A stretch of DNA of 64,000 nt, from the NCBI GenBank assembly GCA_963920525.1, contig OY986438.1:119577720-119641719 (forward strand). The letters are read 5' to 3'. The notes under the pieces were generated by a model. That model searched no databases and was not told the origin of the DNA. It was given only the letters and a program-made list of their open reading frames with translations. Both the position numbers and the translations under genes were made by a program. The DNA comes from Dichetophora obliterata. Lineage: Eukaryota; Arthropoda; Insecta; Diptera; Sciomyzidae. Shown in pieces: positions 8,549-18,806 of this stretch. Position 1 is the stretch's first letter. Every line of letters begins with the position of its first letter.

Positions 8549-11500
8549 ACGTAAATAGACATGGATCTGAGCTAGCATATGTTAACATATCATCCCCTTT
8601 TGGTAGACCATTGAGATTTCTTATAGATACGGGAGCGTCAGCCTCATTTATTAATCCCGAATTCATACATAAAGACGATATTAAAAAATGTAAATTAACT
8701 TCAATCTCTACTATACTTGGAAAATATACTCTTAATGAGCAAGTATCATTACCTATATTTCGTGAATTCAATCAACGCGGTAATCTCATATTCCTTCTCT
8801 TCAAATTCCATAATTATTTCGATGGACTAATCGGACTTGATGCCCTTACTCAACTCGGTGCAACAGTTAATCTTGTTAGCAAATCACTTAATACACAAAA
8901 CTCAACTATTAATCTACAATTTAAACCAAATATAATATCAAAAAAATACTTGATTGCACCTAGATCTAAAACAGTTATTGAATTGCCAGTAGACACTCAA
9001 AATGGATCAATTTATCTCAGAAACACAGAACTTAAACCTAACTTAGTTATATCAGAAGGTATATACGAATCAAAAAACTGGGTTGCTTCACTGGAAGTAA
9101 TAAATTTTTCTGAAAATGAACAATCCCTTTTTCTTGAACAGCCTCTTAAAGTAAACCCTTACAACACTTCTGACTTTGTCGAATTAAATAATATAAACCC
9201 AGATAATACTTGTGACCCAAACCACTTTGTAGACTTATCAGAAATTCTCAGATTAGACCATCTGAATTCAGAAGAAAAACAAAAGTTATTGAAACTCTGT
9301 AAGAAAAATAACGACGTATTCTACAAAGAAGGAGAACAATTAACATTCTCCAACGAAATTAAGCACAAAATATCCACAACAGATGACATTCCAATTTACA
9401 CCAAATCGTACAGATATCCATACGTCCACAAAGACGAGGTACAATGTCAAATCGCAAAAATGCTTCAACAGGGAATAATCCGCCATAGCTATTCCCCTTG
9501 GAGTTCTCCCGTTTGGATCGTTCCAAAGAAAAAGGACTCCAGTGGAAAACAAAAGTGGCGCCTCGTCATAGACTATCGGAAGCTTAATGAAAAAACAATA
9601 TCAGATAGGTACCCGCTCCCCAATATAAATGAAATTCTGGATAAACTAGGTAAATGTGTATATTTTTCTACGCTTGACTTAGCAAGCGGTTTTCATCAAA
9701 TAGAAATGCATCATAAACATATACAAAAAACTGCGTTCACAGTAGAAGGTGGTCACTATGAATACATAAGAATGCCATTCGGTCTAAAGAACGCTCCATC
9801 AACGTTTCAGAGAGTGATGGACAATGTTCTTAGAGAATTAGTAGGAAAAATTTGTCTTGTCTACCTAGATGATATAATAATCTACTCAACTTCTCTTCAA
9901 GAACATCTTGAAAGTCTTGAAAAAGTTTTTGAAAAATTACGTTCGGCAAACTTCAAAATCCAACTAGACAAGTCAGAGTTCCTGCATAAAGAAGTAGCGT
10001 TCCTGGGACACATTGTATCAACAGATGGTATCAAACCAAATCCTTCCAAAATAGAAGCCATCCAAAATTATCCAATTCCGCAAACTAGGAAACAAATTAA
10101 AGCTTTTCTTGGGTTACTAGGTTATTACCGAAAATTCATTAAAGATCTATCAAAACTTATAAAACCTCTTACTGAGTGCCTAAAAAAAGACAAGAAAATC
10201 GTAATTAATGATCGATATATACAGGCATTCAATACATGTAGACACCTTTTAACAAATGACCCAATACTGCAGTATCCAGACTTCTCCAAACCGTTTATTC
10301 TCACAACAGACGCTAGTAATTATGCTCTAGGCGCAGTCTTATCCCAAGGCACTATAGGCAGTGATAAGCCAGTTTGCTACGCGAGTAGAACGCTTTCCGA
10401 CTCGGAAACAAATTATTCTACTATAGAAAAAGAGTTACTCGCCATTATGTGGGCGACTAAGTACTTTCGGCCATACCTTTATGGTAGAAAATTCAAGATA
10501 GTTACTGACCATAGACCTCTAACCTGGCTTATGAGTTTGAAAGAACCCAACTCTAAACTCATTCGCTGGCGCCTTAAATTAGAGGAGTATGATTACGAGA
10601 TAGTCTATAAAAAGGGAAAGCTTAATTCAAATGCCGACGCTTTAAGCAGAATAATACAGGATAAACCAAACACTAACGTGGACGTAAACATTAACGATAC
10701 AGAATCTAATCACGCTACAAACGGAAGCACAATTCACTCTGCTATAGAAAATCTCAACGATGGAATAGCTATTTCCGAAAAACCACTAAACGATTTTAAT
10801 CTACAAATAATTCTACAAATATCAAGCCAAGCACCTGAAATCACAGTCGAAATTCCATTTAGAAATAAACAAAGACGCATAATCCGAAAAACTAATTTTA
10901 ATGAAGACAGTATTACTCAAATTTTAAAAAACTATATGGCACCTAATAAATTATCTGCCATCTATACGGATGACGATACATTCAGAATAGTCCAGGATGT
11001 ATACTCCAAATATTTTTCACATACCCAAATATTCCGTGTAATACGCTGCATGGAAATATTACAGGACATAACACAAAGCGACGAACAAGAACAGTTGATT
11101 AGGGATTATCACAATCGACATAACCATAGAGGAATAAATGAAACACATTTGCATCTCAAAAGAAAGTACTACTTTCCATTTATGAAAAATAAAATCACAC
11201 AAACAATTAATAACTGCGAAACCTGCAAAACTCAAAAATACGATAGGAATCCCCCTAAAACAAAATTTGAAAAACCAGAAACACCTATTAAGCCACTCGA
11301 TATTTTGCACATCGATATATATACAATTAACAATCACCCTATCTTAACAATAATTGACAAATTTTCTAAGTTCGGAGCAGGTTATAATCTACAATCGAAA
11401 AATAGCGTATCCATCCTAAAAGCATTAAAAACATACATCAGTGTTTACGGTACACCTCGAAAAATTGTATGTGACCAAGGTCAAGAATTTATGGCAAATA

Positions 11501-12072
11501 TATTTAAGGACTTCTGTCGTCAGTACCAAATAGAACTGCATTTTACGTCATTCCAACAATCGAGTAGTAATTCTCCAGTAGAGCGTATGCATTCCACTTT
11601 AACTGAAATTTACAGAATTTTACTTACAACTCGAAAAGAAAACAATCTATCTCTTGAACATGACGAAATTTTAGCAGAAACATTTATAACTTACAATAAC
11701 GCAATTCACTCCGCCACCAAACACACTCCCTACGAGTTATTTTTTGGCAGAACATACAAATTCAATAACATAATTTCATTTCACAATGAACACGAATACC
11801 TTCAAAAGTTAAAAGAATATCAGGAGATTCTATACCCAAAAATATGTGAACAGCTTAAACAAATTACAAGCCTTAACATAGATAAAATCAATGTAACTAG
11901 AGACGAACCCGAAAATTTCGACAGCAACAAAACCATATTTAGAAAAGAAAATAGAAGAAATAAAATGACTCCTAGATTCACAAAACATAAAGTAAAACGC
12001 AATAAAAAAAGTCACATTAACCACAATAAAAGACCAAAAATTACACAAATCCAAACTAAGAAAACAAAATAA
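8503..12072 (+). CDS. pol: Pol polyprotein: protease, reverse transcriptase, RNase H, integrase
   Basis: Open from 8503 without its own AUG near the start, so it is expressed by frameshift from Gag. In order: an aspartic protease with LIDTGAS at about 8620; a reverse transcriptase with YLDD at 9862-9873; RNase H with TDAS, its Asp at 10309; then an integrase with an HHCC zinc domain (HNRHNHRG, CETCK near 11217) and a D,D-35-E core (Asp at 11314 and 11473, Glu at 11581). About 1,190 codons is the usual size for gypsy-type Pol. The enzyme set copies genomic RNA into DNA and inserts it with a 4-bp duplication, as seen here. All catalytic motifs are present and no stop interrupts them. Confidence 0.93.
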   Translation, partial: SKFFPISLTEPTGYIDVNRHGSELAYVNISSPFGRPLRFLIDTGASASFINPEFIHKDDIKKCKLTSISTILGKYTLNEQVSLPIFREFNQRGNLIFLLFKFHNYFDGLIGLDALTQLGATVNLVSKSLNTQNSTINLQFKPNIISKKYLIAPRSKTVIELPVDTQNGSIYLRNTELKPNLVISEGIYESKNWVASLEVINFSENEQSLFLEQPLKVNPYNTSDFVELNNINPDNTCDPNHFVDLSEILRLDHLNSEEKQKLLKLCKKNNDVFYKEGEQLTFSNEIKHKISTTDDIPIYTKSYRYPYVHKDEVQCQIAKMLQQGIIRHSYSPWSSPVWIVPKKKDSSGKQKWRLVIDYRKLNEKTISDRYPLPNINEILDKLGKCVYFSTLDLASGFHQIEMHHKHIQKTAFTVEGGHYEYIRMPFGLKNAPSTFQRVMDNVLRELVGKICLVYLDDIIIYSTSLQEHLESLEKVFEKLRSANFKIQLDKSEFLHKEVAFLGHIVSTDGIKPNPSKIEAIQNYPIPQTRKQIKAFLGLLGYYRKFIKDLSKLIKPLTECLKKDKKIVINDRYIQAFNTCRHLLTNDPILQYPDFSKPFILTTDASNYALGAVLSQGTIGSDKPVCYASRTLSDSETNYSTIEKELLAIMWATKYFRPYLYGRKFKIVTDHRPLTWLMSLKEPNSKLIRWRLKLEEYDYEIVYKKGKLNSNADALSRIIQDKPNTNVDVNINDTESNHATNGSTIHSAIENLNDGIAISEKPLNDFNLQIILQISSQAPEITVEIPFRNKQRRIIRKTNFNEDSITQILKNYMAPNKLSAIYTDDDTFRIVQDVYSKYFSHTQIFRVIRCMEILQDITQSDEQEQLIRDYHNRHNHRGINETHLHLKRKYYFPFMKNKITQTINNCETCKTQKYDRNPPKTKFEKPETPIKPLDILHIDIYTINNHPILTIIDKFSKFGAGYNLQSKNSVSILKALKTYISVYGTPRKIVCDQGQEFMANIFKDFCRQYQIELHFTSFQQSSSNSPVERMHSTLTEIYRILLTTRKENNLSLEHDEILAETFITYNNAIHSATKHTPYELFFGRTYKFNNIISFHNEHEYLQKLKEYQEILYPKICEQLKQITSLNIDKINVTRDEPENFDSNKTIFRKENRRNKMTPRFTKHKVKRNKKSHINHNKRPKITQIQTKKTK
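8506..8512 (+). promoter_or_regulatory. -1 ribosomal frameshift site gag/pol
   Basis: In the gag frame the bases read A AAT TTT, the canonical X XXY YYZ heptamer. It lies in the 46-nt window (8503-8548) where both frames are open. Slipping back one base puts ribosomes into the pol frame (frame 1 versus gag frame 2). A downstream pseudoknot was not checked. Confidence 0.75.
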
Positions 12073-12139
12073 ACCATAAATTTTAACATTATACCTCGAA
12101 TTTTTTTTTCCAATAGGCACTTTTAGCTTGCATTATATT

Positions 12140-12160
12140 TGTATATTTTCACTTTTTAGG
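12140..12160 (+). promoter_or_regulatory. Splice acceptor for env mRNA
   Basis: A pyrimidine-rich tract (ATATTTTCACTTTTTAG) ends in AG at 12158-12159. The exon begins at 12160 with G, which completes the codon split at the donor 7093. Confidence 0.75.
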
Positions 12161-13819
12161 GTACAACTGGTCATTGGACAGTTAATAGAGATTCATAACG
12201 TCAAAGATAACCAAGGTATAATTCCACTCAGACTCGGACCGGCACGAGTAGTAAAAGGGTATAACAATTTAATCCATATAATCGACCTAGACAAATACCA
12301 TGAAAACATTAACAAATTATCCACTACCTTTACTGAAATTAAAGCACAAGGTATACAACCAAATCTTATAAAAGTAACTGAAATGAAACTTTTCGAACTA
12401 AAGAATAAAATTCAAACACTATCACCTGTTGCTAGACAAAAAAGGGGTATCTTGAATGGACTAGGATCAGTAGTAAAGTTTATTACAGGAAACATGGATG
12501 CGGTTGATGCACAAAATTTAAATAATGAAATAACAAAATTAAAAGAAAATGAAGAAAACTTACAAAAAGAATCGGTCAATCAAAACAAATTGAATATGCA
12601 AATGATCGCAAGATTTAAAAATATTACTGAACACATGAATAATGAACATAGCACAATTGAAAAATTTGTAAACAAATATTCAAAAGAAACAGCCAATAAA
12701 ATTAAAAGAAATGAAAATATTCTAGAAGAAATGCAATATCTTAACCAACTTAACTACAATATAGATATTTTATTCAATCATATCACAGACATAGCAGAAG
12801 CCATACTATTAGCCAAACTAAACATTATATCCAAGCTTATATTAAACCAAAAAGAGTTACAAGAAATTAGAAATTATATGATTAATCAATCCATTAAAAT
12901 TGAAACAGATGAAGAAATATACGAACTATTACAATTACAAGCATATTATAATCATTCTAATGTCATATTCAATGTTCAAATACCTAATCTTTATACAGAA
13001 AATTATCAGCTATATCATATTATACCTACCCCTATAAACATAACAAAGCAAATAATAACAAAATCATACATAACTTACAATAACAAAACAATTCAGTTTT
13101 TCGACAAAACATGCCAAAGAATATCTAAAATATACTTTTGCCAAAAACCAATCCAAAAAGAAAACACTCAAGAATCTAAATGCCTGGGGCAGCTCATGCA
13201 AAATCAACCTGGACACTGCGACCTGTATGACCTCGGAAAGATAACAACAATCTTCCAGCCAGAAGCCAACTTTATCGTCTATATTAATATACCCTATACA
13301 CTAATAAATTCTACTTGCAGTCAAAGACAATACACAGTTGAAGGTACCGGTGCTATTCATTTCCAGAACTGCGACATCGCTATAAGAGGTATCATCTACA
13401 AGAGCAATGTTGGAATTTTCTGGGACGAGATACATATCCTGCCAATAACACACTCAGGAATACAAGCCCTGTCAGTAACCGAAGCCCTAAACTTGGAAAA
13501 ACTTCGCGACCATCAAATCGAAAGCTACGCATCAGTTAAACACCTCAGCACAATTACATATGCCCAAGACGCACTGCAATATACGTTAATTGTAATCCTT
13601 GTCCTGATCTTCATTTACGTCCCTAGGAAAATAATGGCATCAATTTATACACCGCAAACCAATTTCGTAAGGGCCACTGCACAATCTTTATGGCCCTCAC
13701 TTCATACTGGGGGGGGAGGAGTTACGACCCCCACTCAAACGACAACAACAAATACATATACTTCTCAGCCACCACCCAAACCATCGAGGCTCAATACGCC
13801 GCTGCAACACTTACAGTAA
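12160..13819 (+). CDS. env: Envelope-like glycoprotein, main exon
   Basis: The frame is open from 12128 but has no AUG at its start; translation must come from the spliced leader at 7053. Numbering from 12128, a furin-type site RQKR lies at residues 103-106, directly followed by a Gly-rich segment resembling the fusion peptide of errantivirus Env. Several N-glycosylation motifs and Cys residues follow, and a single membrane span covers residues about 482-498 (13571-13621). The tail crosses into the 3' LTR, so its last 33 codons are LTR sequence. This protein class, shared with baculovirus F proteins, allows budding and entry in some insect errantiviruses. No internal stop is seen. Whether it is functional cannot be told from sequence. 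Confidence 0.88.
13709..13719 (+). other. Polypurine tract
   Basis: GGGGGGGGAGG directly before the 3' LTR, the primer for plus-strand DNA synthesis. It is also read as env codons (a Gly run). Confidence 0.85.
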
Positions 13820-14479
13820 CAATTACAACAAACACAACAACAATACCAAATTAACCAACAAGTCAAAGACATCGTTACTACATTTACAACAACAGCACAA
13901 ACGGCAATTAAATCTCGGCACCCACAACAATAGCACCAGAAACAACAACATAATAAGCCCCACTGCACTACTTAAAGTGCAGCGTAATCAATAAGATATT
14001 TTAAGTGTTCCAATTTTATTTACACTCTTTCTTTATTTTTTTCCTCATAAATCGCAACTATTAAAATAGGTTCAATTTTAAAGTATAACATTAAAATCAA
14101 ACTCTTGCATTTCTGATATTATGTTGCAACCATAAATTGGGCAACATTTTACGATTATTTATTCTACATATTAACCACAAGACATTAAAATGAAACCCTT
14201 GCATTTTTGATATTATGTTGCAACTATAAATTAGGCAACACTTTGCGACTATTAACTTTTACATATTAACCACATTGTATTTCTTTTACATACATTACAT
14301 TTCTCCTATTTTACAATTGTATTTCTTCCATTTATATCTTTACATACTTTTACACATTTACATTTCGAAAACGAATTGGTTAGATTTTAAGAAAGAGTTG
14401 TAATAAAGTTCAGTTCTAAGTTTACAGCAGAAAAGAAAAGTGTGTTTCAATCAAACTGCTCTAAGCAAGGAACATAACT
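13720..14479 (+). repeat. 3' LTR of errantivirus
   Basis: 760 bp, no difference seen from the 5' LTR. It holds the env stop codon at 13817-13819, AATAAA at 14402-14407 (the polyadenylation signal for this copy) and the initiator-like TCAGTT at 14410-14415. Confidence 0.95.
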
Positions 14480-14483
14480 CGTG
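14480..14483. repeat. Errantivirus target-site duplication, right
   Basis: CGTG, same as 5955-5958. Confidence 0.9.
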
Positions 14484-15120
14484 CGTTGGACTTAAAATAG
14501 CACAACAACAACGCACAAAAGTACGTCCTATGTTTTGCGACATTTTCGAGCGCGGCAGTGTTGTTTTTTCTTTTTTGAGCGTTACGCGCGCATTTATTAT
14601 AATCGCTTTTTGCTGTTGTTGGTGTAGTTTTGTTTGTTTATGTGTTGTTTTTTTGTTAGGTTTTTTTTTATTGACGCTAAAAGTTCAGGCACGAATTCGT
14701 TGTGAACGCAACGCAGCGTCAGCGACGACGCTGTTGGGCCTAGTTGTAGGATGACGACGCCAACGACGATGACGATGATGACGCGATGTGTTTTGTTGGC
14801 CTCGAGTAGCGCCGCGTAGAAACCTTTGCGTTGCTTTTTATTTCGTTCCAGTGTACGCAGCAACAAGCTCCAGAGGCCTACTGCTGGCTTTATGCTGCCG
14901 CTTCGCTGCTGATTGTGCTGTCGCGCGTACTTCGCTCGTATCGCAATAAATGAAATGAACAAACACGAGTTCGATGATCTGTTTACGATTTTTCTCAGTT
15001 TTTTGTTGGTGTTTTTTTTTATTAAAAGAAAAAATACTGCTTTATTGTTGTTAATGTCGATGGGCTGTTGTTGTTTTTGGTCGTTGACTGTATGAAGATG
15101 CCAACGTTGCATCAGTGATG
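14484..15120. promoter_or_regulatory. CpG-rich host segment, right half; possible promoter or 5' exon
   Basis: This is the most GC- and CpG-rich host DNA in the window (GCAACGCAGCGTCAGCGACG near 14709, GACGATGACGATGATGACGC near 14764). It continues the segment at 5640-5958. A 171-codon minus-strand frame (14597-15112) exists, but its composition is that of low-complexity trinucleotide runs and it shows no domain. The segment looks like a fly promoter or 5' untranslated exon. Direction and gene are unknown. Confidence 0.35.
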
Positions 15121-15543
15121 TGAAATGTCGGGATTTCTCCTTTTTGATGGGATTTTTTACCCGTTAAAAGTTGAAAGGGATTTAAGACTTTCCGACGGGG
15201 TTTTTTAATATGCAAGCATTTGAAAAATTAAAAGCTTTGAGTTTTTTCATGAAACGAAGCCAATCGCCATCGCAAAATGTATTCAGCTTCTTTCATACAC
15301 AAAAGAAAATTTTTCATAGATTTTATGAATGTTTTTCTGAATATTATGTAATATACATTAAATTTCGCTAGAAACATTTGAAGAGTAATCAATAAAATTA
15401 TGTCTCTGAAATTAAAATTCCAAAAAGTACGGAAACGGATTCCAAAATTACCGAAAAACTTGGAATTTTTAAATTGAAATAAAAATTATTTATTAAGTGT
15501 GACCTTTTTTTCTTGCTTATGTTAACTTGCAAGTTTTTACTAC
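15121..15543. other. No gene seen
   Basis: AT-rich spacer with short A and T runs. Nothing recognised. Confidence 0.4.
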
Positions 15544-15762
15544 TGGCCCGATTCTGAACAATTTTTCACGTGGATTCGGAAAAGGAAGTCTTCAATTTTT
15601 AGATTGCAGATAAATACATCACTTTTTTTGTTTACACTCATGAATATCGACGGTTTATGAAGAAATTTGCATTAAAAATTTTCAAAATATTTTTGTACTG
15701 TATCTTAAAAATTAAAACTCCCATTTTCGATTCCCTGGGAAAAAATTTTCCGGATTGGGCTG
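15544..15762. mobile_element. MITE family B, copy 1
   Basis: About 40-bp imperfect terminal inverted repeats: GGCCCGATTCTGAACAATTT at the left and a complementary end around 15730-15762 (CCGGATTGGGCTG). About 220 bp and non-coding. A second copy with the same interior (TTTGCATTAAAAATTT) lies at 29637-29840, inside the hAT element. Confidence 0.7.
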
Positions 15763-16854
15763 TATACAAAATTTGTCAAGCAGAAACTTGAAACTTCTTC
15801 ATACTCTTCTGCAATATTTTGGTGTACGGCAGTGTTGCCAATTTAGTGGTTTTCCCGCTAGATCTAGCAGTTTCATGAACTCATTTAACGTAAAAAATTT
15901 TAAAAAAGCGCTAAGTGGTTTTTTTGGCGCTATTTGTAATTTTGATAGCGCTTTGTAGCGGTTTTTTGCAAGCAGAAAAAAATAAAAATCAGTTTTAATT
16001 TTAGTATTTTGGGATTCTTTTATCCTTAAAACAAATACCTTGTGGCAATACATTAATTGCGAAACAAACAGTATAAAAAAAATTCTAATTTAATAAAAAA
16101 ATTAAATTAAGGAGTAGTTGTGCAATACCACAGTGCTTATCATAAGAAAATTATTTTGACATTTCTTCACTTCACTGAGTTGCAAGAATCGGATGCGATA
16201 AGCATCGAAAAATGCATAAAAAAGGGCTTAGCAAGTAAAAGTTACATATTAAAAAATTAATTGGTATCTATTGACACAGTATGCTAACGGTATGGTGAGT
16301 TGCGATAAAAGTGAGTTAAAACCGAATTAAAAAGAGAAATTCCCCACTTTGTTTTTGTTAATTGTTTTTGCCATTCAGTCCAACTTGCTTCCTACCGATC
16401 CGGATTTCCTGGTCCAGGAGACCTATAACTAGTTCTGCAATAGTTCAAGTCGTAAATCTGCATATGAACAAATACACTAAGCAATTAATTAACGATGACT
16501 CTGTAAGTATCTGTGCTTGTAGTAACGTTCAAGCCCCCTTATTTCAAACTAAAGTTTACGCTAATAAGTAAATTATATTTAAAAAATAGCTCAGTAAATA
16601 AATTATAAATATAAGTAAAGCAAATGAAAAATATTTTTTAGGAATCTTCGAAGATAACACTTTTTTTATCTATTAGGCATGTAGTTACATACATATTAAA
16701 GCAGTGGTTTTAATTAAAAACACACTTTGGAACAGCAAAACATTTTAAAAAATACGTACCAAAAGTTGAAAATTTTGAAATGCGTTTTATATTTTTTAAT
16801 GCTACCTGAACATTATGACGTTTTTGGGAAAATGGAAGTGTTTAATAAAATATA
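15763..16854. other. AT-rich, no gene seen
   Basis: A stretch near 15836-15960 repeats the theme AGTGGTTTT/TAGCGGTTTT and reappears weakly near 17187-17210 (GTAGCGGTTTCTAGCGGTTT). The rest is AT-rich sequence without recognisable genes. Confidence 0.4.
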
Positions 16855-16925
16855 TAATCCCCTGAAGAAGAAGGAAAGAACCCTCGAAACGTCCGGAAAA
16901 TAAAATATTATTAAAGTTTTTTAAT
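16855..16925 (+). mobile_element. Possible retroelement 3' terminus
   Basis: CCTGAAGAAGAAGG, then CCTCGAAACGTCCGG and an A/T tail with AATAAAA. This 'GAAACGTC' ending is a motif I associate with the 3' ends of Penelope-like and some non-LTR elements. No coding part is attached, so this is a weak call. Confidence 0.25.
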
Positions 16926-17447
16926 TTAATGAATAATTAAAAAAATAAAATTGACATAAAGAGCCCAAGCACAATATATATGCAAGTATTTTCGTTAGCA
17001 AAGTTTTAAAAGCTTTCCAAGGCTAATAGGCACAAACGTCATATCTTTTCAAAAACTCCAAAATATTTATTATACCTGATTTTCTAATCTTGTCGTTAAT
17101 ACAATAAATGAAATGATTTAACATGCAAAAAATGATATCCTTTGTTCGTACATATGTAGGTATCAAATTTAACATAAAGTTTTTGTAGCGGTTTCTAGCG
17201 GTTTTTGAAAACAAATAGAGAGTTTTTTCAAATGCAAGGTTCTGGTGTACGGGAACATAAAATAAAAACAAATTGGCCATTAAGTCCTTGAAAGGACTTT
17301 GAGCGAGTTTCTGTTGATCAATTTTGCTGTGCGTGTTGTTAAAAGTTTAAACACAAATGATCGAGAACTGGATCTACGAGTATTATGTCGACTCCAAAAG
17401 GCTCACGTTCTTCAGAAGCTTTATATGGAGTTTTTACTCTCTGAGGA
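16926..17447. other. No gene seen
   Basis: AT-rich. Short open frames only, without family resemblance. Confidence 0.4.
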
Positions 17448-17586
17448 TTGCCATTGTCTGCAGAGAGGTGATGGCTAAACAGAAACATTAAATAAATTGA
17501 AAAAAAAATACATTCTATCTCAGGTTGGATATGAACATGGGTTGCCGTGGTTCTTTAGCATATGGGCCACACACACTACCCACGAC
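17448..17586 (-). mobile_element. tRNA-derived SINE, copy 2
   Basis: Minus-strand copy of the unit at 3263-3408. The shared 3' body is at 17448-17480 (the complement of CACCTCTCTGCAGACAATGG), then an A-rich linker, then the degraded B box and A box toward 17580. The B box is mutated (GTTCATATCC), so it is probably transcriptionally dead. Confidence 0.65.
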
Positions 17587-18804
17587 TTTAAAATTGTGAA
17601 AAACTTTATTTAATAGCAAAAATTTCTTCAGTGAATGTTGAAAATTCATTATAATTTGAGCCTAAAAAGAGATTTTTGTGATCATGAGGCCTATGCTTAT
17701 CATGTTATTGCTTATCTCGTTAATTTTTTTTCCATTTTTAATGAATTGCTATGAAATAAGAAGTAAGTTTTTGAAAAGCTTTATGGCTATATATTAAAAG
17801 CCTTATTTCGGCCTTATTATAACAAAAAAAATTAAAAAAAAAATATTGTGATCATTTTTTATCAAAGCAAAATCTTTCTTATCTCTCCACAGTTCGGTGA
17901 AAAGTTTTTGTCAGCTATTCGATGCAATTAGTATAAACATGTATGCTTTTGTATTTGTATTTGAGAACATATAGTTCTCATTTGAAATGGCTTCAATAAA
18001 TCTTAAACAATTATAGATATGTCAGAAAAGGGCATTGTAAGGATCTTTGAAAAAAGTCAAGTTTTAACAGCTATAACTGTTTTCCAAATACGTATTGGTT
18101 TTTTTTGCACAAAACAGCTCAAGACTATGCCAAAACAACCTTTATGTTTACATAAAATTTTGAGTTTTTGATTTTAAGGGAAATTTTTACGTTAAAATAT
18201 TCAAATTTTAAATTTTCAGAACGATACACTTCTAGGAAAAACTTTCATAATGATCAGGTTATTCATCGTAATCGCTTCATTTTTTGTGTCAATATTATTT
18301 ATAATTTTAGAAAATATTTTCACTGCATTTTATTGAAATACTGTATTATTTGGATTCTTGCGATTTATTTTTTATACAACAACAAAAAATAAGACCTTCT
18401 ATAAAATAACAACTCTGGTAGTTTTGTCCAATTTTTATGTTCCGTAACTCATTTTTAAGAAAAATTAATCGAAAAATTAATTGAAAAACGATGTACGTAC
18501 AAGTTTTTGTCAAATACAAACTCAAAAAAATTAAATATGTATCGATTTTTTTGAAAAGGAGATTTTCCCATATAAATAAGATTTCCATGTTTAAAGTCGC
18601 TTGCACGTTTAAATATGAATTTTTTTTTCTAAATATTCCAAATTTTACTTCTGTTTTGTAAAGAAACATAGCCCCAGTCATTAAAGTAACAATGGATTAA
18701 AAGATTCTAGGGCAGGTTTAAAATAAATATGATCGGAGAACAAACTTTTTTGAGACGACTAAAATAGCTTTTGCGATATTTTTATCTCAACACATTTAAA
18801 AACG
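17587..18804. other. AT-rich, no gene seen
   Basis: Long A/T-rich sequence, including a few open frames of 70-110 codons made of Phe/Leu/Ile/Lys, as expected by chance in such DNA. No repeats or motifs recognised. Confidence 0.45.
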
Positions 18805-18806
18805 TA

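Larger units (their letters stand above)
5959..14479 (+). mobile_element. Full-length errantivirus (gypsy/17.6-type LTR retroelement with env)
   Basis: This 8,521-bp element has two 760-bp LTRs, a primer-binding site, a leader with a tandem repeat, gag, pol and env in that order, and a polypurine tract. It is flanked by CGTG. All three reading frames are open over their full length, and I see no difference between the LTRs, so the insertion is young and may be competent. The LTRs start AGTTA and end TAACT, a terminus style known from errantiviruses. Its copy separates two halves of a CpG-rich host segment. Errantiviruses are insect endogenous retroviruses, often silenced by piRNAs; nothing here shows whether this copy is active. 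Confidence 0.93.

Noticed and set aside
14597..15112. 171-codon minus-strand frame in the CpG-rich segment
   Set aside because: Composition is driven by CAA/ACA and GAC/GTC runs, no domain or conserved motif is visible, and the opposite strand is equally open in places. Kept only as a possible regulatory or 5' exon segment.
17587..18804. Open frames of 70-110 codons (18168-18681)
   Set aside because: Phe/Ile/Lys/Leu-rich translations in A/T-rich DNA, no family resemblance, no codon bias.
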